From contig CM030939.1 in assembly GCA_018136815.1 (NCBI GenBank), positions 1,678,208 to 1,742,207 of the forward strand: a DNA stretch of 64,000 bases, written 5' to 3'. Made by a program: the position numbers and the translations under genes. The notes under the pieces were generated by a model that was given only the letters and a program-made list of their open reading frames with translations, had not been told where the DNA came from and ran no database searches. Every line of letters begins with the position of its first letter. Position 1 is the stretch's first letter. The DNA comes from Isochrysis galbana (lineage: Eukaryota > Haptophyta > Isochrysidales > Isochrysidaceae). Shown here in pieces: positions 10,284-22,493 of this stretch.

Positions 10284-13200
10284 CTAGGTTGTGGTCTGTC
10301 CGTACGACAGATGGCACACGAGCGCCGTGCCCTCATCGAGAGCCTGGTACGCCTCTGCCGCCCGCTCCAAGGGCAGCGTATGCACACCGAGCGCCTGGGA
10401 GGGGCGAACGCGCCGGATGAGGTCCCATGCGGCCCCGAAACGCCGGTGCTTCGACCAGTTGTCACCGTGTGCGGCGGGGACGCGCGAGACCTGCGAGGCG
10501 ACGATGCGGATGTGCGAGCGGTGGAACCGTGTTCCGAGTTGCAGAGCCACGCTCTTGCTGCCGTACCACGACGCGACGACGAGCTTGCCACCCTCGCGGG
10601 TGGACTCGATGGCCGTCTGCAGCGCCACCGGGTTACCCGAGCACTCGATGGTCACGTCGTAGGCTGCGCGCACAGCGGCCGTGGGCGCCACGGCGCGTAT
10701 CGCGCCCAGGGCAAGCGCTACGGGCAATCGAGAAGGCTGCGGGTCGAAGACGCTCACCGACACACCAGCGGCGCTCAGCGCGGCCGCTGTAAGCAGCCCG
10801 ATGATGCCGGCGCCGAAGATCGCGATAGACTCGCCGAGCCGCGGGTGGGCATCGTGCGCGATTGAGATTGCCGTCTCGGCGGCGGGAAGGAAGGCGGCGT
10901 CTGCAGGCGAGCTGGAAAGGTCGGCTGGGATGCGGTGAATGCACGAGGCGTCGACTAGGGCGGCGCTCCCGTGCGGCGCGAAGGCGAAGACGGTCTCGCC
11001 CACAAGCGAGAGCGGTGCACCCGCGCCAACTGCAGTAACGACGCCGACGAGCGAGTAGCCGTACGCCATGGGGTAGCTAGGTTTGGACGCGCTCATCCCA
11101 ACAATGGTGGCGTCGAGTGGCTCATCCGACTCGTCCAGCTGTCCTCGGTAGACCAATAGCTCGGTCCCGCTCGAGATCATGGAGACGACGGAGCGCAACT
11201 CGACCCTACCTTCGCCGACTGCCTCCCGCACGCCGGCGCTCCCGTGGCTGACAGCGTGGACCGCGCGAGGCGCCGAGAACTCGAGCATGCGGTACGGGAG
11301 GCTAAGCCGGACGGGCGCGGGGGGCAGCGCCAGGAGCAGATCCACGTTGCCCACGGAGAAGGCCGCGCCGCGTCGAAGCACGCTTCGCCGCCAGCCGGCG
11401 GCGTCGAAGCCAGCGCGCCAAAGCGACACTGCCGTGCCACTTGACAAGAAGTCGAGCAAATACGAGAAGAAGTCGTCCGAGGGTTCAATCCTCCAATCCG
11501 ACGGCTCCACCGCAAGGGCGGTGACCTCTGCCCGCTCGCACACATCGAGCAGGTGGGGCACGTCAAAGTGCTGACCCTGCGTGCGCAGGTGTGCGTGGTA
11601 CGCCTCAGACACGCGCTTGTCCGATGGCACGTTGCCCGCCCCCGCCGCCTCCGGTTGCAGCTCGGTTCGCCCGCAGAAGGTGATCGGCAGGTAGGCGATA
11701 GCCGACGGTGCAAGCCGCACGAGCGTCGATATAAGCGCCTCGGGGCACATGAGATCTGCGAAGGCGCTCGCGACTAGCAGGTCGTAGGCCTGGCCCACAC
11801 GAGACCTGGCTGACACCTGCCTCGCGCTCGCGAAGGCGCGCACGTCACCACTCCAGAGCTCGAGTCGGACTCCGAGCTGCATTTCGTTCGTGGGTCGGTC
11901 CAGCACTGCCAGGAGCTGCCCCGGCAAGACGGCCGCGGCCGCGTCGGTGGCTGCGGCACCCTCCCCATCGAGCCGTCTGTAGTCGCCACGCGACACCAGC
12001 GCCTCAACCACCCCCTCCAATGGGCCACCATCCGAGTCAATTGCCTCATAGATGAGCTCGTCGTACCCGGCAGCCTTGACCGCCGCCTCGACCACCGCCA
12101 ACATCGAGAGGCTGCCCGCGCCAACGTCGATCACACGACACGCCGACATGGATGATAACGCGACCAAGGAGACATAGGGATGGGATGGATCGTTGTGGCG
12201 CGGTCGTTTCGCGCTGGGCGACGACGCTCGCCCACTGCTCCCGGCACGACGTGCGGAGAGCTCGCGAGTTAGCCGCTCGACGATGGCCTTGTTGCGCGCC
12301 CTCTCGTCCACCTCGCGCTTGGCGTGCAAGTATGCGGCCGCGTCGCGAGGTGCCGGCGAGCGGCAGCTCAACGTTGCCAGGACGGCGTCGACAAGCGGAA
12401 AATTCGCCGAGAGAGCAGGCGCAGGGATGGCCACGCGTGCTTCTTTGGCGTGGATGCGTGAGCCCTCAGCGCCGCCTACGAGTGCTAGCTCGGCGGGATC
12501 GCGCCCGAGCGCGCGCGCGAGCTCTTCCCAGAACTTGCGCGAGCAGTACGCGGGAGGGTGCTCGCCGTGGTCGCCCCGGCTTTCCACGAGTTCCTTTGGG
12601 GTTATCACCCGCCACCACGGCACATCCGAGAGACCCAAGGTGGCCAGAGCCGCGCGCGCTGCGGCCTCGCCTTGCAGATCTGAGATGGCGACCAGCGGTA
12701 CCGCCACGTGCTGGAGCAGCTGGCCTAAGGGCGTATGATGTGCGATGCCTGTGGGAGTGGCACCGCCGACCGACGTGTCCGCGTCTTCTGATGCGCGAGT
12801 ACCCATCTCCAACCGAGTGACCTCGGCTATCGCAGGGGAGAGTCGGGCTATCCGGCGGAACTCCGCGCGAGCATATGTCGTCGCAGCGCGGGCCACCGCC
12901 TCTGCCGCATGCGCCGCTGCATCGACATCGATGACCAGCACAGAGGAGGCGCCCGGGGGGCGCATCACCACGGCGCGCGACCAGGATACCGATCGCTTGT
13001 CAGCCGTGGCAAGCCTCACGCGCAGCTTGTCGACGCGTGGCGCGATCCCGGCCGCACCATCGGCGCCGATCTCGCCAGGCGCGCAGAGCGACGAGGCCAT
13101 GCGCGACCAAAGACGGCGGCTAAGCAAGCTGAGTGCCACCGTGGCGTCGCTCGCGTCCGGTGCCGGCGCGACAGTGACCACCGCACTCTTCGCAGGGGGC

Positions 13201-14222
13201 GGCGCCAACTCGATCTCCAACGCCTCGCTCAAGGCGCGCTCTGCGTGGGCACAAAAGCTGCTGCCGCTCGTCCCGTTTGCGCTCTCGATACACAAGTCCG
13301 CTCGGTAGATGGCGCGGTCGCTCTCGACCGACCCTGGCTCGCATCTCCCTACCAGCCTGAGGCACCGCTCGAGGCGTGGCGTGCCGGCACCTGCCGTCGG
13401 CAGTGGGAGCGCGCACGCGACCTCGGCGGCGAGCACGTCAGACTCGCGCACGACGACGCGCAGCGTCTCGAGCGAGCCTGCCGCATCCTCGGTCGCTAGC
13501 TTCGTTGCAAGCTCAGCGCAGATCATTGACGCAACGCTCTCGCAGTCATGCGCGCCTAGCAGCGGGTGCGAGACGTCGCGCAAGTGGCACTGGTGCAGCG
13601 GCTCGACCACCTCTCCCAGCAACCGCTCGCCGAGGCAGATGTCGAAGAGGAACCCGGCTGCCGGGTCGAGCGTCTCGCCGCCAAAGAGCGCGTCCACCAC
13701 GAGCGTGGCGCCCTCGCACGTGCGAGAGTCCCGAATGGCCTCTGCGGGCGGCCGCTGCAAATCACGCCCGACCATGCACCGAGCGCGCACGGCCACCACA
13801 TACTTCCCGGCGACGTGCGGCGCGCCAAGAGCGCGTTTGTACTCGACATACGCCACATCCGACTCTCTCACCTTGATGCATATCTTGCGCAGATGGGGCG
13901 TCGCGTGGGCGAGCACTGCGAGATCATTCCATAGGGCGTGTGCGATTCTCTCACACGTGGTGTTTTCGCCCGCAAACTGGTGGCAAAGGTCGAGGTTCCT
14001 CCGGTCGTAGGTGCGGAGCACCGAGTGTAGCATCTCGTCCGCTCGGCGAAGAGAGAGGCTCTCTCTCTGGCTGTGTGGCTGCTCTGTGTGGAGAGAGAAA
14101 GCAGCGTGGACGAGAAAGGTGATTCCGTGGAGGGGAAGGTCCAGCTTGCCTGAGAAGGAGTGGCCGATGTGCAGGCGGCCGTGGACGGTGAGGCAGAGGG
14201 AGCCAGCGTCCTCGGTCTCCAT
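10284..14222 (-). CDS. Fusion protein: pterin-synthase-like repeats, HAD-like, methyltransferase, MDR dehydrogenase
   Basis: One uninterrupted frame of 1312 residues from the first in-frame ATG at 14222 (METEDAG). Residues 8-125 and 170-270 are 6-pyruvoyl-tetrahydropterin-synthase-like, and 304-419 may be a third worn repeat. The first keeps GHSF, the LDLCHQF helix and the RESDVAYVEY strand, but has HGITF where HGHNY binds zinc, so catalysis by it is doubtful. Residues 427-620 look HAD-like (VLVIDVDAAA; VGGAEGS in place of VGD). About 694-965 is a SAM methyltransferase with motif I VIDVGAGSLSML. About 980-1312 is a medium-chain dehydrogenase (SMISSGTELLVYRG, IAIFGAGIIGLLTAAALS). A basic SAKRPRHND stretch precedes the methyltransferase. 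Lack of introns and the domain set suggest a fused bacterial-type pathway. The substrate is unknown; a pterin-derived metabolite is my inference. Confidence 0.8.
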   Translation of the reverse strand: METEDAGSLCLTVHGRLHIGHSFSGKLDLPLHGITFLVHAAFSLHTEQPHSQRESLSLRRADEMLHSVLRTYDRRNLDLCHQFAGENTTCERIAHALWNDLAVLAHATPHLRKICIKVRESDVAYVEYKRALGAPHVAGKYVVAVRARCMVGRDLQRPPAEAIRDSRTCEGATLVVDALFGGETLDPAAGFLFDICLGERLLGEVVEPLHQCHLRDVSHPLLGAHDCESVASMICAELATKLATEDAAGSLETLRVVVRESDVLAAEVACALPLPTAGAGTPRLERCLRLVGRCEPGSVESDRAIYRADLCIESANGTSGSSFCAHAERALSEALEIELAPPPAKSAVVTVAPAPDASDATVALSLLSRRLWSRMASSLCAPGEIGADGAAGIAPRVDKLRVRLATADKRSVSWSRAVVMRPPGASSVLVIDVDAAAHAAEAVARAATTYARAEFRRIARLSPAIAEVTRLEMGTRASEDADTSVGGATPTGIAHHTPLGQLLQHVAVPLVAISDLQGEAAARAALATLGLSDVPWWRVITPKELVESRGDHGEHPPAYCSRKFWEELARALGRDPAELALVGGAEGSRIHAKEARVAIPAPALSANFPLVDAVLATLSCRSPAPRDAAAYLHAKREVDERARNKAIVERLTRELSARRAGSSGRASSPSAKRPRHNDPSHPYVSLVALSSMSACRVIDVGAGSLSMLAVVEAAVKAAGYDELIYEAIDSDGGPLEGVVEALVSRGDYRRLDGEGAAATDAAAAVLPGQLLAVLDRPTNEMQLGVRLELWSGDVRAFASARQVSARSRVGQAYDLLVASAFADLMCPEALISTLVRLAPSAIAYLPITFCGRTELQPEAAGAGNVPSDKRVSEAYHAHLRTQGQHFDVPHLLDVCERAEVTALAVEPSDWRIEPSDDFFSYLLDFLSSGTAVSLWRAGFDAAGWRRSVLRRGAAFSVGNVDLLLALPPAPVRLSLPYRMLEFSAPRAVHAVSHGSAGVREAVGEGRVELRSVVSMISSGTELLVYRGQLDESDEPLDATIVGMSASKPSYPMAYGYSLVGVVTAVGAGAPLSLVGETVFAFAPHGSAALVDASCIHRIPADLSSSPADAAFLPAAETAISIAHDAHPRLGESIAIFGAGIIGLLTAAALSAAGVSVSVFDPQPSRLPVALALGAIRAVAPTAAVRAAYDVTIECSGNPVALQTAIESTREGGKLVVASWYGSKSVALQLGTRFHRSHIRIVASQVSRVPAAHGDNWSKHRRFGAAWDLIRRVRPSQALGVHTLPLERAAEAYQALDEGTALVCHLSYGQTTT

Positions 14223-14270
14223 CGGACAGGAGGACACAAGCGGAAGAGTGAGTACACGGTAGAAGAGCAC

Positions 14271-15097
<827 letters not shown>

Positions 15098-15197
15098 NNN
15101 NNNNNNNNNNNNNNNNNNNNNNNNNNNNNNNNNNNNNNNNNNNNNNNNNNNNNNNNNNNNNNNNNNNNNNNNNNNNNNNNNNNNNNNNNNNNNNNNN
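15098..15197. other. Scaffold gap (100 N)
   Basis: Exactly 100 N, the usual placeholder for a gap of unknown size. It cuts the 3' part of the Ser-Pro-rich gene. Confidence 0.97.
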
Positions 15198-18100
15198 GTG
15201 GTGGTGGCGACGGTGGCGGTGGCAAAGGCGGCGGGGGCGACGGTGAAGGGAGTGAAGGTGAGGCGACAGAGGCGGAGGCGGACGGTGGCGGAGGCGACGG
15301 TGGAGGTGGTGAGGGTTGGGGGGGCGACGGAGGCGGTGGCGACGGTGGGGGGGGAACGGCGACGGTGGGAGCAACGGCGGCGGCAAGACGGCGGCGGTGG
15401 CGACGAGGCGGTGGCGACGGGGGAGGGGGCGACGGGGGAGGGGCGACGGAGCGGAGGTAACGGGGGAGGAGGCGAGGGCGGCGGTGATATAGGGGGTGGA
15501 GGCGACGGAGGTGGAAGCGAGGGCGGCGATGATGGCGGAGGAGGAGACGGAGGCGGCGGCGAGGCGCGCGGTGGCGAGGGCGGAGGTGGCAGGGCGGAGG
15601 TGGCGAGGGCGGAGGTGGAAAGGGCGGCGGGAGGCGACGGTGGTGGTGGCGACGGTGGCGGTGGCAAAGGCGGCGGTGACAAAGGCGGCGGGGGCGACGG
15701 TGAAGGGACTGAAGGTGGAGGCGACAGAGGTGGAGGCGACGGTGGCGGAGGCGACGGTGGAGGTGGTGAGGGTTGGGGGGGCGACGGAGGCGGTGGCGAC
15801 GGTGGGGGGGGAGACGGCGGTGGAGCAGCGGTGGCGGTGGCGACGGCGGACGGAGCAGCGGCGGCGGTGGCGATGGCGGCGGTAACGACGGAGGCGGTGG
15901 CGAAGCCGGCGGTGGCGTCGGAGGCGGTGGCGGAGGCGGAGGTGGAGAAGGTGGCGGAGGCGACGGTGGTGGTGGCCGAGGGTGATGGCGGCGACGGAGG
16001 TGGTGGCGAGGTGGCGGTGACAAAGGCGGCGGGGGCGAAGGTGAAGGGAGTGAAGGTGGAGCGACAGAGGCGGAGGCGACGGGGGAGGGGGCGACGGGGG
16101 CGGAGGCGACGGTGGTCGAGGTGACGGGGGAGGAGGCGAGGGTGGCGGTGATATAGGGGGTGGAGACGACGGCGTGGAGGCGATAACGGTGGCGTTTGAC
16201 GGCGAAGGAGGAGACGGGGTCGGTGGCGAAGGCGGCGGTGGCGACGGAGGCGGTGGCGAGGGCGGGGGTCGAGAGGGCGGCGGAGGCGACGGTGGTGGTG
16301 GCGAGGGTGAGGGCGACGACGGAGGTGGTTGCGACGGTGGCGGTGGCAAAGGCGGCGGGGGCGACGGTGAAGGGAGCGAAGGTGGAGGCGACAGAGGCGG
16401 AGGCGACGGTGGCGGAGGCGACGGTGGAGGCGGTGAGGGTTGGGGGGGCGACGGAGGCGGTGGCGACGGTGGGGGGGAGACGGCGGTGGGAGCAACGGGG
16501 CGGCAAAGACGGCGGCGGGAGCAGCGGCGGTGGTGGCGACGGCGGCGGTGGCGACGGAGTCGGTGGCGACGGGGGAGGGGGCGACAGACGGGGAGGGGGC
16601 GAACGGGGGAGGGGGCGACGGAGGCGGAGGTAACGGGGGAGGAGGCGAGGGCGGCGGTGATATAGGGGGTGGAGGCGACGGCGGTGGAGGCGATGGCGGC
16701 GGCGATGATGGCGGAGGAGGAGACGGGGGCGGTGGAGCAGGCGGCGGTGGCGACGGAGGCGGTGGCGAGGGCGGAGGTGGAGAGGGCGGCGGAGGCGACG
16801 GTGGTGGTGGCGACGGTGGCGGTGGCAAGGCGGCGGGGGCGACGGTGAAGGGAGTGAAGGTGGAGGCGACAGAGGCGGAGGCGACGGTGGCGGAGGCGAC
16901 GGTGGAGGTGGTGAGGGTTGGGGGGGCGACGGAGGCGGTGGCGACGGTGGCGGAGGCGACGGTGGAGGCGGTGGGGGTTGGGGGGGCGACGGAGGCGGTG
17001 GCGACGGTGGGGGGGGAGACGGCGGTGGGAGCAACGGCGGCGGCAAAGACGTTGGCGGTGGCGACGGAGGCGGTGGCGACGGGGCAGGGGGCGACGGGGG
17101 AGGGGGCGACGGAGGCGGAGGTAACGGGGGAGGAGGCGAGGGCGGCGGTGATATAGGGGATGGAGGCGACGGCGGTGGAGGCGATGGCGGCGGCGATGAT
17201 GGCGGAGGAGGAGACGGGGGCGGTGGAGCAGGCGGCGGTGGCGACGGAGGCGGTGGCGAGGGCGGAGGTGGATAGGGCGGCGGAGGCGACGGCGGTGGAG
17301 GCGAGGGCGGCGGCGATAATGGCGGAGGAGGAGACGGGGGCGGTGGCGAGGGCGGCGGTGGCGACGGAGGCGGTGGCGACGGTGGCGGAGGTGACGGTGG
17401 AGGCGGTGAGGGTTGGCGGGGCGACGGAGGCGGTGGCGACGGTGGGGGGGGAGACGGCGGTGGGAGCAACGGCGGCGGCAAAGACGGCGGCGGTGGCGAC
17501 GGAGGCGGTGGCAACGGGGGAGGGGGCGGACGGGGGAGGGGGCGACGGAGGCGGAAGTAACGGGGGAGGAGGCGAGGGCGGCGGTGATTTAGGCGGTGGA
17601 GGCGACGTCGGTGGAGGCGATGGCGGCGGCGATGATGGCGGAGGAGGAGACGGGGGCGGTGGCGAAGGCGGCGGTCGCGACGGAGGCGGTGGCGAGGGCG
17701 GAGGTGGGGAGGGCGGCGGAGGCGACGGTGGTGGTGGCGACGGTGGCGGTGGCAAAGGCGGCGGGGGCGACGGTGAAGGGAGTGAAGGTGGAGGCGACAG
17801 AGGCGGAGGCGACGGTGGCGGAGGCGACGGTGGAGGTGGTGAGGGTTGGGGGGGCGACGGAGGCGGTGGCGACGGTGGCGGAGGCGACGGTGGAGGCGGT
17901 GAGCGTTGGGGGGGCGACGGAGGCGGTGGCGACGGTGGGGGGGAGACGGCGGTGGGAGCAACGGCGGCGGCAAAGACGGCGGCGGTGGCGACGAAGACGG
18001 TGGCGACGGGGGAGGGGGCGACGGGGGAGTGGGCGACGGAGGCGGAGATAACGGGGGAGGAGGCGAGGGCGGCGGTGATATAGGGGGTGGAGGCGACGGC

Positions 18101-21100
18101 GGTGGAGGCGAGGGCGGCGGCGAAAATGGCGGAGGAGAAGACGGGGGCGGTGGCGAAGGCGGCGGTGGCGACGGAGGCGGTGGCGACGGTGGCGGTGACG
18201 GTGGAGGCGGTGAGCGTTTGGGGGCGACGGAGGCGGTGGCGACGGTGGGGGGGGAGACGGCGGTGGGAGCAACGGCGGCGGCAAAGACGGCGGCGGTGGC
18301 GACGGAGGCGGTGTCGACGGGGGAGGGAGCGACGGGGGAGGGGGCGACGGAAGCGGAGGTAACGGGGGAGGAGGCGAGGGCGGCGGTGATATAGGGGATG
18401 GAGGCGACGGCGGTGGAGGCGATGGCGGCGGCGATGATGGCGGAGGAGGAGACGGGGGCGGTGGAGCAGGTGGCGGTGGCGACGGAGGCGGTGGCGAGGG
18501 CGGAGGTGGAGAGGGCGGCGGAGGCGACGGTGGTGGTGGCGACGGTGGCGGTGGCAAAGGCGGCGGGGGCGACGGTGAAGGGAGTGAAGGTGGAGGCGAC
18601 AGAGGCGGAGGCGACGGTGGCGGAGGCAACGGTGGAGGCGGTGAGGGTTGGGGGGGCGACGGAGGCGGTGGCGACGGCGGCGGCAACGACGGCGGTGGGA
18701 GCAACGGCGGCGGCAAAGACGGCGGCGGTGGCGACGGAGTCGGTGGCGACGGGGGAGGGGGCGACGGGGGGAGGGGGCGACGGAGGCGGAGGTAACGGGG
18801 GAGGAGGCGAGGGCGGCGGTGATATAGGGGGTGGAGGCGACGGAGGTGGAAGCGAGGGCGGCGGCGATGATGGCGGAGGAGGAGACGGGGGCGGTGGCGA
18901 AGGCGGCGGTGGCGACGGAGGCGGTGGCGAGGGCGGAGGTGGGGAGGGCGGCGGAGGCGACGGTGGTGGTGGCGACGGTGGCGGTGGCAAAGGCGGCGGG
19001 GGCGACGGTGAAGGGAGTGAAGGTGGAGGCGACAGAGGCGGAGGCGACGGTGGCGGAGGCGACGGTGGAGGCGGTGAGGGCTGGGGGGCGACGGAGGCGG
19101 TGGCGACGGCGGCGGCAACGACGGCGGTGGGAGCAACGGCGGCGGCAAAGACGGCGGCGGTGGCGACGGAGGCGGTGGCGACGGGGGAGGGGGCGACGGG
19201 GGAGGGGGCGACGGAGGCGGAGGTAACGGGGGAGGAGGCGAGGGCGGCGGTGATATAGGGGGTGGAGGCGACGGAGGTGGAAGCGAGGGCGGCGGCGATG
19301 ATGGCGGAGGAGGAGACGGAGGCGGCGGCGAAGGCGGCGGTGGCGAGGGCGGAGGTGGCGAGGGCGGAGGTGGCGAGGGCGGAGGTGGAGAGGGCGGCGG
19401 AGGCGACGGTGGTGGTGGCGACGGTGGCGGTGGCAAAGGCGGCGGTGACAAAGGCGGCGGGGGCGACGGTGAAGGGACTGAAGGTGGAGGCGACAGAGGT
19501 GGAGGCGACGGTGGCGGAGGCGACGGTGGAGGTGGTGAGGGTTGGGGGGGCGACGGAGGCGGTGGCGACGGTGGGGGGGGAGACGGCGGTGGGAGCAGCG
19601 GTGGCGGTGGCGACGGCGGCGGGAGCAGCGGCGGCGGTGGCGATGGCGGCGGTAACGACGGAGGCGGTGGCGAAGGCGGCGGTGGCGACGGAGGCGGTGG
19701 CGAGGGCGGAGGTGGAGAAGGTGGCGGAGACGACGGTGGTGGTGGCGAGGGTGATGGCGGCGACGGAGGTGGTGGCGACGGTGGCGGTGACAAAGGCGGC
19801 GGGGGCGAAGGTGAAGGGAGTGAAGGTGGAGGCGACAGAGGCGGAGGCGACGGGGGAGGGGGCGACGGGGGCGGAGGCGACGGTGGTCGAGGTGACGGGG
19901 GAGGAGGCGAGGGAGGCGGTGATATAGGGGGTGGAGACGACGGCGGTGGAGGCGATAACGGTGGCGTTGACGGCGAAGGAGGAGACGGGGTCGGTGGCGA
20001 AGGCGGCGGTGGCGACGGAGGCGGTGGCGAGGGCGGGGGTCGAGAGGGCGGCGGAGGCGACGGTGGTGGTGGAGAGGGTGAGGGCGACGACGGAGGTGGT
20101 TGCGACGGTCGCGGTGGCAAAGGCGGCGGGGGCGACGGTGAAGGGAGCGAAGGTGGAGGCGACAGAGGCGGAGGCGACGGTGGCGGAGGCGACGGTGGAG
20201 GCGGTGAGGGTTGGGGGGGCGACGGAGGCGGTGGCGACGGTGGGGGGGGAGACGGCGGTGGGAGCAACGGGGGCGGCAAAGACGGCGGCGGGAGCAGCGG
20301 CGGTGGTGGCGACGGCGGCGGTGGCGACGGAGTCGGTGGCGACGGGGGAGGGGGCGACGGGGGAGGGGGCGACGGGGGAGGGGGCGACGGAGGCGGAGGT
20401 AACGGGGGAGGAGGCGAGGGCGGCGGTGATATAGGGGGTGGAGGCGACGGCGGTGGAGGCGATGGCGGCGGCGATGATGGAGGAGGAGAAGACGGGGGCG
20501 GTGGCGACGGCGGCGGTGGCGAGGGCGGAGGTGGAGAGGGCGGCGGAGGCGACGGTGGTGGTGGCGAGGGTGAGGGCGGCGACGGAGGTGGTTGTAACGG
20601 GGGAGGAGGCGAGGGTGGCGGTGAGATAGGGGGTGGAGGCGACGGCGGTCTCCTGACTTTCCCACCCGGCCTTTCGTTCCGAGGCGGCGGCAGTGCAGAG
20701 GGTGACAGCGGCGGCGGCGGTACTGATGGCGGTGGCGGTCGCGGTGACGGCGAGAAGACGTGATTTGGCATCCAGGGCGGGGATGGCGGCGGCAGCAAGG
20801 GCGGCGAGGGTTGTTGCGGCGGCGGTGCGTTGGGCGAGGGCGGCGGAGGGCTGATGCGCCATGCAGGCTTTCCATTGTTTTTCGGCGGCGGCAGTGGGGG
20901 CGAGTCGGGGGGCAGGGTTGCCGATGGGAGCGGCGACGACGGCGGCGGAGCCCGTGTGGCAAGCGGGAAGGAGGGCGGCGGTTTTGACATGTCGAGTGGT
21001 AGCGCTGGCGGCAAGGGTGGCACGGGTGGAGGCGGAGAAGGCGGCCAGCGCTTTCTTTTGGTGAGTGCCGCAAGCAGGCGGCGCTTCTCTAGCAGAGAAT

Positions 21101-22493
21101 TGGATCGATTGCTCCTAGACCACACCTGCGTCCCCGGTGCTGTGTCGTGCTGCAAGGCGAAGGTGACGTCGGCATTTCGGATGGGCAACGTAAAGTAGGC
21201 CTGTTGGTATAGTTCAACCGCTAGCGCAAGGTGCGGGCCCGGGTCTCGCATATACTCGGGCTGCCGCAGCACAACGGGCGAACAGCCTGTACCATGAATG
21301 TGTTGCGGGCAGCACGTACAGGCAACCGCCACTTGTGGGACGGCACACAGGCCCGCCGCTTCCACCGCAGCGCAGTCACGTAGGTGGCCGCGCAGCCAAC
21401 GGTCGGCATGCACCTCCACGGCGCCCGAAGGCCAAGGTGCGGCAAGTCCACCGTCAGACAGCAGAGGTAGCGCTCCGCTGTCCATGTCGAGCGCCGAAAG
21501 CACGAGTCCACCTTCGGCGGCGCGTGCTCTCACGTGCCTGCCGATACCTACACCCTCATTCAAGTTGAAGCACTCGCTCAGCGCCACTGGCACTTGTGGC
21601 ACGTTGGCCCAGCACTCGCCGGCAACGTAGGCGTAACTGAAGGAGTGACGGATCGTCAAGCACTCGTAACCCAAACGCTGGACCGCCTGGTCAGGTACAG
21701 TCAGGTCCAGCCATTGGCATGGAGCAATGCGTACGGCATCCTGCAAGGCAAAAGCGCGGGGTCCTGTTCACTTGATTGACGCCATAACTGGGGGTGGAGT
21801 GCGAGGACGCATTCCGTGCATCAGGTTCGCAAGAGAGGAGGGGTGGGGAGTGCAAGCGACGCAGAACACACCCCGGGCCTTGCAGGCCCTTCCCAATGAA
21901 CACTCGTTGCGTTACTTGACCTCCTACCTGCACTCACAACACTCTCGAGTAGCATACTGTCCTACACATCTCACGTGCGAGACAGACCTGCGCCACCGCC
22001 TCGCACCGCTATCCCTCCCTACCTAGCTCGCACCCTCGCTCCCTCCCCATCGCCCTCCCTCCCTCCCACTCTCGCTCGCTCTGCTCGTTACCTCCCTCGC
22101 TCCCTGCCTCGCTCCATCGCTCCCTCCCCTCGCTCCCTCCCTCCCTCTCCCTCTCCGTCCCCCCGGCCCCTTCTTCCCACTTTCCGTTTCGCTCGTCCTT
22201 CACCACTCTTCCCTCCCTCCCTCCCTACCTAGCTCGCACCCTCGCTCCCTCCCCATCGCCCTCCCTCCCTCCCACTCTCGCTCGCTCTGCTCGTTACCTC
22301 CCTCGCTCCCTGCCTCGCTCCATCGCTCCCTCCCCTCGCTCCCTCCCTCCCTCTCCCTCTCCGTCCCCCCGGCCCCTCTCTCTCTCTCTCTCACCTGGCA
22401 GGAAGGCTTGCTCTCCACTCCGTCGGCGCAGACAGGCCCGGTGACGCGAGGCTGAAGCTGCGGCGCTGGCACGGTGGACGCGAGAAGCTCCAT
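15198..22493 (-). CDS. Extensin/pherophorin-like Ser-Pro-rich glycoprotein, 3' end lost in gap
   Basis: Exon 1 is 22493-22395 ([15 protein letters not shown], ends ESKPSCQ before a GTGAGAG donor). Exon 2 starts at 21740 after a CTTGCAG acceptor; both are phase 0. A further upstream signal-peptide exon may exist, as exon 1 has no clear one. Exon 2 first codes about 230 residues of unique Cys-containing sequence ([26 protein letters not shown]), then [12 protein letters not shown] and a very long SPPPP array typical of hydroxyproline-rich wall or scale proteins. One frame stays open to 17589. Beyond that the SPPPP reading continues only by changing frame, so the left part is either disrupted or badly sequenced. 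The protein is probably secreted, O-glycosylated and structural. The end is missing. Confidence 0.7.
15480..20640. repeat. Higher-order tandem repeat inside the Ser-Pro array
   Basis: On the plus strand GGCGGTGATATAGGG recurs near 15485, 16147, 16654, 17145, 18070, 18386, 18814, 19251, 19917 and 20427, with variants near 17583 (GATTTAGG) and 20618 (GAGATAGG). This codes an [10 protein letters not shown] marker on the minus strand. Spacings range from about 190 to 670 bp. The 15.2-16.7 kb part is a near copy of 18.96-20.44 kb but with many one-base losses in G or A runs. Confidence 0.8.
22012..22378. repeat. Two-unit tandem repeat, period 206 bp
   Basis: The block from CCTCCCTACCTAGCTCGCAC to CCGTCCCCCCGGCCCC occurs at about 22012-22172 and again, almost unchanged, at 22218-22378. 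It lies within the intron of the Ser-Pro-rich gene. Confidence 0.85.

Noticed and set aside
15198-20629. Plus-strand GGGGDGGGG or alanine/valine-rich frames opposite the Ser-Pro array
   Set aside because: They are shadows of the GGCGGT repeat. The minus strand reads SPPPP and is attached to a unique N-terminal domain and an acceptor site.
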